34,015 nt of DNA, from the NCBI GenBank assembly GCA_019454765.1, contig JACFNR010000031.1, positions 1 to 34,015 of the forward strand. Reading direction: 5' to 3'. Origin of the DNA: Trueperaceae bacterium. GTDB lineage: Bacteria > Deinococcota > Deinococci > Deinococcales > Trueperaceae. The notes below the pieces were generated by a model. That model did no database searches. It had not been told where the DNA came from and saw nothing but the letters and a program-made list of their open reading frames with translations. Position numbers and translations under genes: made by a program. Positions 25,398-32,923 of the stretch are shown in pieces; within the stretch, counting starts at the first letter, position 1, and every line of letters starts with the position of its first letter.

Positions 25398-26318
25398 GTG
25401 ATCCGCTACCTCGGGCAGCGGCTGCTGCAGGCGGTCGGCGTCATGTTGGGCGTCACCATCGTCACCTTCCTGCTCGTGTTCCTGCTGCCGGCCGACCCGG
25501 CGCGCATGATCGCAGGGCGCAGCGCCACCGCCGCCACCGTGGCGAGCATCCGCACCGAGCTGGGCCTCGACCGGCCCCTGCCGCAGCAGTACGTGAGCTA
25601 CGTGACGGGCCTGTTGCGCGGCAACATGGGGCGCTCCTACGCGCAGAAGGCGGAGGTCACGCGCCTCATCCGCGCCCGCCTCGGACCCACCATGCAACTG
25701 GCGCTGGCCGGCATCCTGTTCGAGCTCCTCATCGGCCTGCCGGCCGGGGTGGTGGCGGCGCTGCGGCGCGGCACGGGCGTCGACCAGGCGGTCATGGCCC
25801 TCGCGTTCGTTGGCGTGTCGGCCCCGCAGTTCGTGGTGGGGCTGCTGCTCATCTACTTCCTGAGTTACCTCGTGCCGCTCTTCCCGCTGGGCGGGTACGG
25901 CACGCCGCTCCACATCGTCCTGCCGGCCGTCACGGTTGGGTTGGCGGGGGGCGGCTGGTACGCGCGCGTCACGCGCAGCGCCATGATTGACGTGCTGCGC
26001 CAGGACTACGTGCGCACCGCCCGCGCCAAGGGGGTCTTCCCCACCAAGGTGGTGTTCAAGCACGTGCTCAAGAACGCCGTCCTGCCGGTCGTCGCCCTGG
26101 TTGGCCTCGACATCGGCGTGTTCATGGGCGGCATCGTCATAGTGGAGAGCGTGTTCGGTTGGCCCGGCATCGGGCAGATGATCTGGCAGGCCATCCAGCT
26201 CGTCGACATCCCCGTCATCATGGGCGGCGTCATCGTCACCGCCCTGTTCGTGGTGGTCGGCAACCTCCTCGCCGACCTCGTCTACCCGGCCCTGGATCCC
26301 AGGATCCGGTACTCGTGA
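25398..26318 (+). CDS. ABC transporter permease, DppB/OppB type
   Basis: The 306-residue protein has the DppB start YLGQRLLQAVGVMLGVTIVTF, then LLPADPARMIAG, LGLDRPLPQQYVSYVTGLLRGNMGRSY in adjoining parts, several membrane helices, the EAA loop YVRTARAKGVFPTKVVFKHVLKNAV, and the end VESVFGWPGIGQMIWQAIQ. It pairs with the DppC-type protein encoded 40 bp upstream. The start is GTG at 25398, preceded by GGAGGGG at 5 nt. The binding-protein gene follows 74 bp later. Confidence 0.92.
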   Translation: MIRYLGQRLLQAVGVMLGVTIVTFLLVFLLPADPARMIAGRSATAATVASIRTELGLDRPLPQQYVSYVTGLLRGNMGRSYAQKAEVTRLIRARLGPTMQLALAGILFELLIGLPAGVVAALRRGTGVDQAVMALAFVGVSAPQFVVGLLLIYFLSYLVPLFPLGGYGTPLHIVLPAVTVGLAGGGWYARVTRSAMIDVLRQDYVRTARAKGVFPTKVVFKHVLKNAVLPVVALVGLDIGVFMGGIVIVESVFGWPGIGQMIWQAIQLVDIPVIMGGVIVTALFVVVGNLLADLVYPALDPRIRYS

Positions 26319-26392
26319 GGCGGACACCTCGCGCGGGGCGCACCCGCGCGAGTGCCGGCAGAATGCGCCCCCGGCGCGGAAGGAAGGCAACG

Positions 26393-28051
26393 ATGCACAC
26401 CCACACCAGCGAAGCGGCGGCGGGAGCTCCCGCCAGAACGCGTCACCGACGCTTTGACCACGCGCTGCGCGCCCTGGCGGCGCTGGCAGTGCTCGCCTGC
26501 GGCAGCGCCATCGCGCAGCAGGGCGGCAGCGCCGTCGTGTCGTTCCAGGACGACGTGGCCACCCTCGACCCGGCCATCGGCTACGACTGGCAGAACTGGT
26601 CGATCATCAAGTCGATCTTCGACGGCCTGATGGACTACACCCCGGGCACCACCGAGCTCGTGCCGCACCTCGCCGAGAGCTTCACCGTCAGCGAGGACGG
26701 TCGCACCTACGTGTTCACGCTGCGCCAGGGTGTCAAGTTCCATAACGGCCGCGAGCTCGTGGCCGACGACGTCAAGTACACGCTCGAGCGCACCCTGAAC
26801 CCGGCCACGCAGAGCCCGGGCCAGGGCTTCTACCTCACCATCGAGGGCGCGGAGGAGTTCGTCGACGGCGCCGCCACCGAGGTCAGCGGCATCGTGGTGC
26901 TCGACGACCGCACCGTGCAGTTCACCACCTCGGAGCCCGACGCCTCGTTCCTGCACAAGCTCGGCCTCAACTTCGCGCACATCGTCCCGCGCGAGGCGGT
27001 CGAGGCGGCCGCCGGCGACTTCGGCCACCAGCCCGTGGGCACGGGCGGCTTCAAGCTCAAGGAGTGGGTGCTCGGCCAGCGCATCGTGCTGGAGCGCAAC
27101 CCCGACTACTTCGAGGCGGGCCTGCCCTACCTCGACGAGCTCACCTTCCAGGTCGGCGTCGATCAGAACGTGGCGTTCCTGCGCCTGCAGCGCGGCGAGG
27201 TCGACATCCTGGGCGACGGTATCCCCAGCGCCCGCTACACGGAGGTCATGGCCGACCCCGAGTGGAGCAAGCAGGTCTCGACCGGCGAGCAGATGCAGAC
27301 GGGTTACGTGACCATCAACGTCGAGATGGAGCCCTTCACCGACGTGCGCGTGCGCCGCGCCCTCAACATGGCCGTCAACAAGGACCGCATCGTGCGCATC
27401 ATCAACAACCGCGCCGTGCCGGCCACCCAGATCCTGCCGCCGCTCTTCGAGAGCCACGACGACGCGTACGCCGGCTACCCCTACGACCCGGCGGCCGCCA
27501 AGGCGCTCCTCGCCGAGGCCGGCTTCCCGAACGGCTTCGACACGGTCCTGTACGCCTACAACGTGGCGCCCAACGACCGCATCGCCCAGGCCATCCAGGC
27601 CGACCTGGCCGAGATCGGCGTGCGCGCCGAGCTGCGCACGCAGGCGCAGAGCACCGTCATCGACGCGGGCGGCATGGGCGAGGCGCCGCTGCTGTGGTCG
27701 GGCGGCATGGCGTGGATCGCCGACTACCCAGACCCCAACAACTTCTACTGGCCCATCCTGGCCTGCGCCAGCAACATCCCCGGCGGCTGGAACTGGGCGC
27801 GGTACTGCAACGAGGGGATCGAGGAGCGCGCCGCGCACGCCGACACCCTCGCCCGCACCGACCAGCAGGCGGAGCGCGTCGAGGCGTACCGCTCGATCTT
27901 CGTCGACATCATGGCCGACGCGCCGTGGATCCCCATCTTCCACGAGCTGCAGGTCAGCATGCACTCCAAGAACGTGACGGGTCCGGACGAGATCTTCGTC
28001 GACCCCATGCACATCCCCGTGCACTACGAGATGGTGCGTAGGGCCGAGTAG
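26393..28051 (+). CDS. ABC transporter solute-binding protein, family 5
   Basis: The 552-residue protein is the periplasmic or lipid-anchored receptor of the adjacent permeases. The signal sequence (after a His/Thr- and Arg-rich start) reads LRALAALAVLACGSAIAQQ; VLAC could be a lipobox (Cys36), though a signal peptidase I cut near AIAQ is also possible. Mature landmarks are YVFTLRQGVKFHNGRELVADD near residue 105, VGTGGFKLKEWVLGQ, LERNPDYFEAG, and VRVRRALNMAVNKDRIV near 320, with ADYPDPNNFYWPI toward the end. The ATG follows AGGAAGG at 5 nt; the long upstream frame is shadow of dppB. It ends the operon before a terminator-like hairpin. Ligand class (peptide, opine or other) is unknown. Confidence 0.92.
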   Translation: MHTHTSEAAAGAPARTRHRRFDHALRALAALAVLACGSAIAQQGGSAVVSFQDDVATLDPAIGYDWQNWSIIKSIFDGLMDYTPGTTELVPHLAESFTVSEDGRTYVFTLRQGVKFHNGRELVADDVKYTLERTLNPATQSPGQGFYLTIEGAEEFVDGAATEVSGIVVLDDRTVQFTTSEPDASFLHKLGLNFAHIVPREAVEAAAGDFGHQPVGTGGFKLKEWVLGQRIVLERNPDYFEAGLPYLDELTFQVGVDQNVAFLRLQRGEVDILGDGIPSARYTEVMADPEWSKQVSTGEQMQTGYVTINVEMEPFTDVRVRRALNMAVNKDRIVRIINNRAVPATQILPPLFESHDDAYAGYPYDPAAAKALLAEAGFPNGFDTVLYAYNVAPNDRIAQAIQADLAEIGVRAELRTQAQSTVIDAGGMGEAPLLWSGGMAWIADYPDPNNFYWPILACASNIPGGWNWARYCNEGIEERAAHADTLARTDQQAERVEAYRSIFVDIMADAPWIPIFHELQVSMHSKNVTGPDEIFVDPMHIPVHYEMVRRAE

Positions 28052-28062
28052 GCGGCGAGGTT

Positions 28063-28094
28063 CCGGTGCCGGGTCCCGCGGGGCTCGGCACCGG
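28063..28094 (+). terminator. Hairpin after the ABC operon
   Basis: The arms CCGGTGCCG (28063-28071) and CGGCACCGG (28086-28094) form a 9-bp stem starting 11 bp after the stop. There is no T-run. The rest of the gap up to about 28240 shows only weak promoter-like words (TATCCT, GCATAAA). Confidence 0.5.
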
Positions 28095-28244
28095 TCCCTG
28101 GCGTTCGCATCCGCACGTCCGCTCATATCCTGCACCGTTCACCGGCCGCTGCCCAGCTCGGCCAGCCCGAGTCTGCGCAATCATGCATAAACCACCGCCG
28201 AAGCCGCCTTGGAGCGACTCGCTGGCGTGCGTTTCTGCACGGAC

Positions 28245-28526
28245 ATGCAAGAGGAGGCGAGGAATTTGGGCGGAGACCGTCGGCGCACCTCCGGTGACGG
28301 CGTTCCGCGGCTCAACGCCGCCCTCTTGGCGCGCCGCAAGGCCCTCGGACTGACCCAGCTCGAGCTGGCCGACCTGGCCGGCGTCTCCGCGCGCTTCATC
28401 CACGAGCTCGAGAACGGCAAGGAGACCGTGCGGCTCGACAGGGTGGTGGCGCTGGCCACCGCTCTCGGCCTCGAGCTCGGTTGGCGCCGCATCCCGCCCA
28501 GTTCGCCGCCCGGTGACCGACCTTGA
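28245..28526 (+). CDS. HipB-like XRE-family transcriptional regulator (antitoxin)
   Basis: The 93-residue protein (from the ATG at 28245) is mostly one XRE helix-turn-helix: LNAALLARRKALGLTQLELA, DLAGVSARFIHELENGKETV and RLDRVVALATALGLEL, in order. The GVSARFIHELENGKETVRLD form is typical of HipB/y4mF antitoxins, which bind HipA kinase and repress their own operon. A TTG at 28266 with GGAGGCGAGG ahead of it is an alternative, giving 86 aa, because residues before VPRLN are not conserved. The stop overlaps the start of a hipA-like remnant (TTGA), the usual hipBA junction. With hipA broken, HipB may be a free regulator or a relic. Confidence 0.8.
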   Translation: MQEEARNLGGDRRRTSGDGVPRLNAALLARRKALGLTQLELADLAGVSARFIHELENGKETVRLDRVVALATALGLELGWRRIPPSSPPGDRP

Positions 28527-28701
28527 TCGGTGGAGCGGCCGACGTCTACGAGGGCGGCACGCTGGCTGCAAGGCTCCAGCGCGCACGGCGGACCAGCTCG
28601 CGGGGGACCGGCTCGCCACGCTACCCTTCGGGCCGAGCACGGTCCGCAAGCTCGCGAGGGCGCTGGCGTACCGCCGCAAGCGACTGACCGAACCCACCTG
28701 A
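28523..28701 (+). pseudogene. hipA remnant (N-terminal stub of a HipA-type kinase toxin)
   Basis: From a TTG at 28523-28525, overlapping the HipB stop, the frame reads IGGAADVYEGGTLAARLQRA, which matches the N-terminus of HipA proteins (ADVYK-x-G-x-LAGRL). After about 22 codons the similarity fades. A different frame then gives RLATLPFGPSTVRKLARALA, resembling the later HipA N-terminal ...ATTLPLxP segment, and it stops at 28701. HipA is normally about 400 residues with a kinase core; none of that is present. I infer frameshift and truncation. The two matching fragments are short, so this is a moderate call. Confidence 0.55.
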
Positions 28702-28734
28702 CCGCCCCACTAGACCGACTGTGAGGTAAGCAAG

Positions 28735-29664
28735 ATGAGCCGCTTCAAGACCATCCACGACACCCACCACCACTTCGGGTGGGACAACGCCATCGAGCCC
28801 GTCCTGCGCGTGGCGCCGGGGGCCGAGCTCGAGCTCGAGACGGTCGACTCCTCCGGCGGGCAGCTCAGCCCCACCTCGACCACGGCCGACGTGGCCGCGC
28901 TCGACTTCGAGCGGGTCAACCCCGTCACCGGCCCGATCTTCGTGGAGGGCGCCGAGCCCGGCGACGTCCTCGCCATCGACCTGCTCGAGTTCGCCGAGGG
29001 CGGCTGGGGCTGGACGGGCATCATCCCCGGCTTCGGGCTGCTGGCCGACGAGTTCACGGAGCCGTTCCTCAACATCTCGCACTACGACGCCAGGCGCGTG
29101 GAGTTCCGCCCCGGCATCCACCTGAACACGCGGCCGTTCACGGGCACCATCGGCCTGGCGCTGGCCGAGCCCGGCTCCCACTCGGTGGTCCCGCCGCGCG
29201 CGCAGGGCGGCAACCTCGACGTGCGCGACCTCACCCGCGGCAGCCGCCTCTACCTGCCCGTTGCGGTGCCGGGCGCGCTCCTCTCGCTGGGCGACACGCA
29301 CGCGGCGCAGGGCGACGGCGAGGTGTGCGGCACCGCCGTGGAGACGGCCATGAAGGTCAGCGTGAGGGTGGACCTCATCAAGGGCGCCAACTTCGGCGCC
29401 CCGCGCTACGAACTGGGAGCCGCCGGCGCCACGGAGCTGCTGCCCAAGGGCTTCTACGCCACCACGGGCGTGGCGCCCGACCTGCTGGACGCCACCAAGG
29501 ACGCCATCCGCGCCATGATCGATCACCTCGGCAAGGAGTACGGGCTGGAGCCGCAGCTGGCGTACGCGCTGTGCAGCGTGGCCGTGAACCTGCGCATCAG
29601 CGAGGTGGTGGACGCTCCCAACTGGGTGGTGTCGGCCGTGCTGCCGCGGCACATCTTCGTCTGA
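28735..29664 (+). CDS. Acetamidase/formamidase family protein
   Basis: The 309-residue protein has acetamidase/formamidase (FmdA/AmdA) landmarks: HHHFGWDNAIEPVLRVAPG at the start, ELETVDSSGGQLSPTST near 35-50, VNPVTGPIFVEGAEPGDVLAI, IPGFGLLADEF, HLNTRPFTGTIGLAL, PPRAQGGNLDVRDLTRGSRL and LSLGDTHAAQGDGEVCGTAVE. Asp, His and Glu in the last two segments are the probable metal and catalytic residues. These enzymes hydrolyse short amides to ammonia and the acid. The ATG follows GTGAGGTAAGCAAG. It may be cotranscribed with nothing; the ERCC4 gene 32 bp on has its own -10-like word. Its 309 length suits the short bacterial form. Confidence 0.93.
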   Translation: MSRFKTIHDTHHHFGWDNAIEPVLRVAPGAELELETVDSSGGQLSPTSTTADVAALDFERVNPVTGPIFVEGAEPGDVLAIDLLEFAEGGWGWTGIIPGFGLLADEFTEPFLNISHYDARRVEFRPGIHLNTRPFTGTIGLALAEPGSHSVVPPRAQGGNLDVRDLTRGSRLYLPVAVPGALLSLGDTHAAQGDGEVCGTAVETAMKVSVRVDLIKGANFGAPRYELGAAGATELLPKGFYATTGVAPDLLDATKDAIRAMIDHLGKEYGLEPQLAYALCSVAVNLRISEVVDAPNWVVSAVLPRHIFV

Positions 29665-29696
29665 GCCGCGGACGAGGCGGTTAGGCTGGGGAGGTC

Positions 29697-31019
29697 ATGC
29701 CGCTCGAGTTCATCATCGCGAGGAGCCCGCTGGGCGGCTCGCGGTTGCCGTACGTGGTCAGCCTGCCGCTCTCGCCCGTGCCGGTCGTGCTCGCCACGCG
29801 CGGCGACTGGCCGGTCGACAAGGACCTGTACTGCCACGAGCTCCCCGCCTGGCCGGAGGGGGCCGAGGAGGTGGCGCGCGTCCCCGTCGTGTCGTGCCGG
29901 CGCCGCGGCAGCTCCGTGCAGCTCGTGCTCGACCGGGTCCAACGCCGCCGGTCCCTCTTCGTCTGGACGGTCTCCAAGCAGGGCAAGCCGCTCGTGTTCT
30001 GGCGCAGCGAGCGCTCGATGCGCTCCACGCGGCCGGGCGTGCGGGCGCCACACGCCCGCGGCCTCAACGGCCCGATGGTCGTCGTGATCGACACGCGCGA
30101 GCGTTACCCCTGGCGCTTCGCGACCAACCCCGTGGAGACGGAGCGCCGCCAGCTGCCGGTGGGCGACTACGGCGTGTTCGACGGCGACGCTCTCGCCGCG
30201 GTGGTGGAGCGCAAGAAGCTGAAGGAGTTCGTGGGGGCGGCCGTTTCCGGCAAGCTCCAGCTGGCGATGGCCGAGCTGGCGGCCATGCCGCGCGCGGCCG
30301 TGATCATCGAAGGCCGCATGGCGAAGCTGCTGGCGGGCGAGGAGACGCGGGTGCGCCCCGGGTGGCTCCTCAACCTCACGGCAGCGCTGCAGGCGGCCTA
30401 CCCCAACGTGCCGCTCCTCTTCGCGGAATCGGCGCCGCTGGCCGCCGACCTGGCCTACCGCTGGCTCTCGGCATGCCTTCACTTGAGGGAGGCGGCGCGC
30501 CGAGGGCAGTCCGCCGGCGACGCGCTCGCCGCCATCACGACGGGCGACGGGCCGGCGAGGACCCAAGAGGGGCCCGCCCCCGCCGGCCACCGGAGCACCG
30601 CCGCGGCCCGCCCCGAGCGGGGCGTGACCGACACCCCTCTGTTCGCGTCGTTGGCGGATCCGCCGACCGGCTCCCCCGGCGGCCGGTCCGGCGGCGCAGG
30701 TTCGACGACCTCGGTCGGCACGCGTCCGGCCGCCACCGGACTCTTCGGGGGCCACGCCGTGGACCGCTCGAAGGCGCCGCTCGACAGGGCGGGTCGTCAG
30801 GGCGCGGCCCTCGTGGCGGCGCTGGCGGGGCCGCTGACGGTCGCGAGTCACGCCGGAAGTTGTGGCGTGACGGCCGGCACGGCTTCCACGGACCTACACG
30901 ACCTCGTCGCTCGCGGGTTGCTGACGAGCACGGGTCGAGCCCGCAGCCTGCGGTTCGAGCTGACGCCCGCTGGCGCGACCGCCGCGCCGGCAGAGCCCGA
31001 CGGCGGGAGCGTGCGGTAA
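29697..31019 (+). CDS. ERCC4-type nuclease domain protein with C-terminal winged helix
   Basis: The 440-residue protein has an unrecognised N-terminal domain (1-125), then an ERCC4/XPF-type nuclease domain: MVVVIDTRERYPWRF (127-141), RRQLPVGDYGVFDGD (150-164) and VVERKKLKEFVG (169-180). The XPF catalytic motif is GDY...ERKxxxD; here the last Asp is replaced by Glu (ERKKLKE). A Pro/Gly/Ala/Ser-rich linker (about 280-355) joins it to a C-terminal winged helix (365-425) with AGTASTDLHDLVARGLLTSTG, like DNA-binding wings of Fic-associated or MarR-type domains. The ATG follows GGGGAGGTC, and TAGGCT sits 9 nt upstream. The product should cut structured DNA, but its pathway is not known. Its neighbours do not point to a repair operon. 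Confidence 0.8.
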   Translation: MPLEFIIARSPLGGSRLPYVVSLPLSPVPVVLATRGDWPVDKDLYCHELPAWPEGAEEVARVPVVSCRRRGSSVQLVLDRVQRRRSLFVWTVSKQGKPLVFWRSERSMRSTRPGVRAPHARGLNGPMVVVIDTRERYPWRFATNPVETERRQLPVGDYGVFDGDALAAVVERKKLKEFVGAAVSGKLQLAMAELAAMPRAAVIIEGRMAKLLAGEETRVRPGWLLNLTAALQAAYPNVPLLFAESAPLAADLAYRWLSACLHLREAARRGQSAGDALAAITTGDGPARTQEGPAPAGHRSTAAARPERGVTDTPLFASLADPPTGSPGGRSGGAGSTTSVGTRPAATGLFGGHAVDRSKAPLDRAGRQGAALVAALAGPLTVASHAGSCGVTAGTASTDLHDLVARGLLTSTGRARSLRFELTPAGATAAPAEPDGGSVR

Positions 31020-31045
31020 GCGCCAGCGCCGCCGGACCGTGGGCG

Positions 31046-31051
31046 TATACT
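31046..31051 (+). promoter_or_regulatory. -10 box (TATACT) for the TRAP binding-protein gene
   Basis: TATACT lies 64 bp before the ATG. The leader of about 58 nt holds a short GC hairpin (GCGGCC with GGCCGC) and the ribosome site GGGAGG. Confidence 0.5.
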
Positions 31052-31115
31052 GACCCCGAATCACAATCCGAGGCGGCCGCGTCAAGGGGCCGCGAAGCCA
31101 TGCTGGGAGGTTGAG

Positions 31116-32192
31116 ATGGACCGTCGGAGCTTCATCAAGAAGGCCGGGATCGCGGTCGCGGGGGCGAGCATCAGCCCGCTCATGTTCGCGAGCGCCCAGA
31201 AGGGCAAGTTCAACTTCGAGATGGTCACGTCGTGGCCCACCTCGCTCGACACCCTGTTCGGCACGGCCGAGAGCATCGCCAAGTACGTGACGGAGTCGTC
31301 GGACGGCGACATCACGGTCAAGGTCTACCCGGCCGGGGCCCAGATAGGCGCGCTCGAGGTGTACGACGCCGTCTCGACGGGCGCCTTCGCCATGGCGCAC
31401 ACGGCGCCCTACTACTTCATCAACAAGAACCCGGCGCACGGCTTCTTCACGGCCGTGCCGTTCGGGATGGACTCGCAGCAGTTCAACGCCTGGATGTACG
31501 CCGGCAACGGCAACGCCCTGGCGCAGGAGTTGCTCGCGCCCGACAACATGGTCTCGTTCCCGGCGGGCAACACGGGCGCGCAGACGGGCGGCTGGTTCAA
31601 GCGCGAGATCAACACCGTCGCCGACCTGCAGGGCCTCAGCATGCGCTTCCCCGGCTTCGGCGGGCAGGTGATGGGGCGCGTGGGCATGAACGTGCAGAAC
31701 ATCCCGGGCGGCGAGCTGTTCCTGGCGCTCGACACGGGCGTCATCGACGCCGCGGATTGGGTCGGCCCGTACGACGACCAGATCCTGGGCCTCAACAAGG
31801 CCGCCCCCTACTACTACTTCCCCAGCTGGGCCGAGCCGGGGCCGGGCGTCTGCCTCTACATGAACAAGGACGAGTTCGAGGGGCTCCCCGCCGACCTGCA
31901 GGGCGTGGTGGCCGACGCCTGCGCGCGCGCCAACGTGGAGATGCTCTCCAACTACGACACGAAGAACTACACGGCGCTGCAGGAGCTCATCGCCTCTGGC
32001 ACGCAGATCCGCCTCTTCTCCGACGAGATCCTCGCGGCCTTCGCCAAGGCGACCGACGAGATCCACGCCGAGAACGCCGCCAACAACGCCACCTACCAGC
32101 GCATCCACGACGATTACCGCGCCTTCATGGGCAACGTGCGCGCCTGGACGAAGGTCACGCAGCACGCGTACAACGACTTCGTCTTCAAGTGA
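31116..32192 (+). CDS. TRAP transporter solute-binding protein (DctP family), TAT-exported
   Basis: This 358-residue protein has a twin-arginine signal (DRRSFIKKAGIAVAGASI; RR at residues 3-4), so it is folded before export. The mature part has DctP family landmarks: FEMVTSWPTSLDTLFG, SDGDITVKVYPAGAQIGALEV near 75, VSTGAFAMAHTAPYYF, PFGMDSQQFNAWMYAGNG, LQGLSMRFPGFGGQVMGRVG and GGELFLALDTGVIDAADWVGP. The LALDTGVIDAADWVGPYDD segment is like TakP/2-oxoacid-type binding proteins. The ATG follows GGGAGG at 6 nt. TRAP systems need DctQ and DctM membrane subunits, and neither is within 1.8 kb downstream. A terminator hairpin comes 45 bp after the stop, so it is monocistronic. Confidence 0.93.
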   Translation: MDRRSFIKKAGIAVAGASISPLMFASAQKGKFNFEMVTSWPTSLDTLFGTAESIAKYVTESSDGDITVKVYPAGAQIGALEVYDAVSTGAFAMAHTAPYYFINKNPAHGFFTAVPFGMDSQQFNAWMYAGNGNALAQELLAPDNMVSFPAGNTGAQTGGWFKREINTVADLQGLSMRFPGFGGQVMGRVGMNVQNIPGGELFLALDTGVIDAADWVGPYDDQILGLNKAAPYYYFPSWAEPGPGVCLYMNKDEFEGLPADLQGVVADACARANVEMLSNYDTKNYTALQELIASGTQIRLFSDEILAAFAKATDEIHAENAANNATYQRIHDDYRAFMGNVRAWTKVTQHAYNDFVFK

Positions 32193-32237
32193 GGTCGGGG
32201 CAGGCGCTTCCGGCCAGCGTCTGACGCGTTCGCTAGT

Positions 32238-32273
32238 GCGGCGAGGTGGCCCCTTCGGGCGTCGCCTCGCCGC
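32238..32273 (+). terminator. Terminator hairpin after the TRAP gene
   Basis: The arms GCGGCGAGG (32238-32246) and CCTCGCCGC (32265-32273) with an inner GCCCC/GGGC stem and TTC loop. There is no T-run afterwards. Confidence 0.55.
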
Positions 32274-32314
32274 TACCGTCGGGCACGGTGGTGGCGATGC
32301 GGAAGGCGCACGAC

Positions 32315-32544
32315 CTACTCGTAGGCGGGCTCGAGCCCCTTGAACATCGGGAAGTGGCGGACGTTGGTGGTAAGCAGCGGGGCGCCCAACACGATAGACG
32401 TGGCTGCCACGAGGTAGTCGGCGGTGTCTATCCCGCCGAAACTGCCAGGTCCACACCGTCTGCCAGCAGTAGCGTGAGCAGTTCCACGGCCGCTTCGTGG
32501 CCGCGCAGATGGTCGATGGCGACCGAGGTATCCAGCACCCTCAC
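32315..32544 (-). pseudogene. vapC remnant (PIN-domain toxin with internal deletion)
   Basis: From GTG at 32542-32544 the minus strand reads VRVLDTSVAIDHLRGHEAAV and continues to LAVSAG, then TAG. This is the normal PIN-toxin N-terminus with the first catalytic Asp. In another frame, overlapping that stop, the sequence resumes with GGIDTADYLVAATSIVLGA and PLLTTNVRHFPMFKGL to a TAG ending at 32315, which is a normal VapC C-terminus with the late catalytic Asp. The middle of the protein, with the conserved Glu, is missing: about 230 bp remain of the usual 390. I infer an internal deletion plus frame change. The toxin should be dead. The start overlaps the antitoxin stop (GTGA). Confidence 0.8.
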
Positions 32545-32777
32545 TTCATGGCGAGGCGGCGAAGTCGGTCACTCAGATCGCCCCGCAGCGCCTCCAGGTA
32601 CTCGGAGCCGGTGCACTCCCTGCTGGTCCAACTGCCTGCACCGGCCTCGAGCGCCCTGAGTCGTCTGGCAGTGGACGGCCCTCCGTAGGCCCTTCTCACA
32701 GCGCGGCGGATGAGCTCTGACCTGGGAGCGTCTCGGTAGCCTTGGCCTGCGCCTTTCGCGACGCCATCGGCATACAC
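32541..32777 (-). CDS. Putative VapB-type antitoxin
   Basis: The 78-residue frame ends SDRLRRLAMK, with its TGA overlapping the vapC GTG, the normal vapBC layout. The segment RSELIRRAVRRAYGG resembles the second helix of a ribbon-helix-helix domain, and the C-terminal part (SGSEYLEALRG-like, SDRLRRLA) would be the toxin-binding tail. The GTG at 32777 is a guess. In the same frame upstream the sequence reads TARVDLQRCALARSVYADG, which would be the missing RHH beta strand, but it has no good start codon. An ATG at 32835 opens a different frame. The N-terminus may therefore be frameshifted, and the gene may be decaying with its toxin. Confidence 0.5.
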   Translation of the reverse strand: MYADGVAKGAGQGYRDAPRSELIRRAVRRAYGGPSTARRLRALEAGAGSWTSRECTGSEYLEALRGDLSDRLRRLAMK

Positions 32778-32898
32778 ACTGCGGGCGAGGGCGCACCGCT
32801 GAAGATCGACTCTGGCGGTAGGGCGCTGTGACCATCTAGCGAACCGAGGTCCCCGGTCACTACGAACCGAACGACATCACGGTGCTCCGGTACCCCTT

Positions 32899-32918
32899 GG
32901 GTGCGTGAGCCCGCACCC
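32899..32918 (-). terminator. Hairpin after the AAA/DUF4143 gene
   Basis: GGGTGCG (32899-32905) pairs with CGCACCC (32912-32918) around a 6-nt loop, 5 nt past the ATPase stop on the minus strand. No T-run follows. Confidence 0.45.
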
Positions 32919-32923
32919 GGCCT

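Noticed and set aside
26282-28135. 617-codon minus-strand frame opposite the family 5 binding protein
   Set aside because: It is the mirror of a well supported gene; it lacks any recognised domain and is dominated by Val, Arg, Gly, His and Leu.
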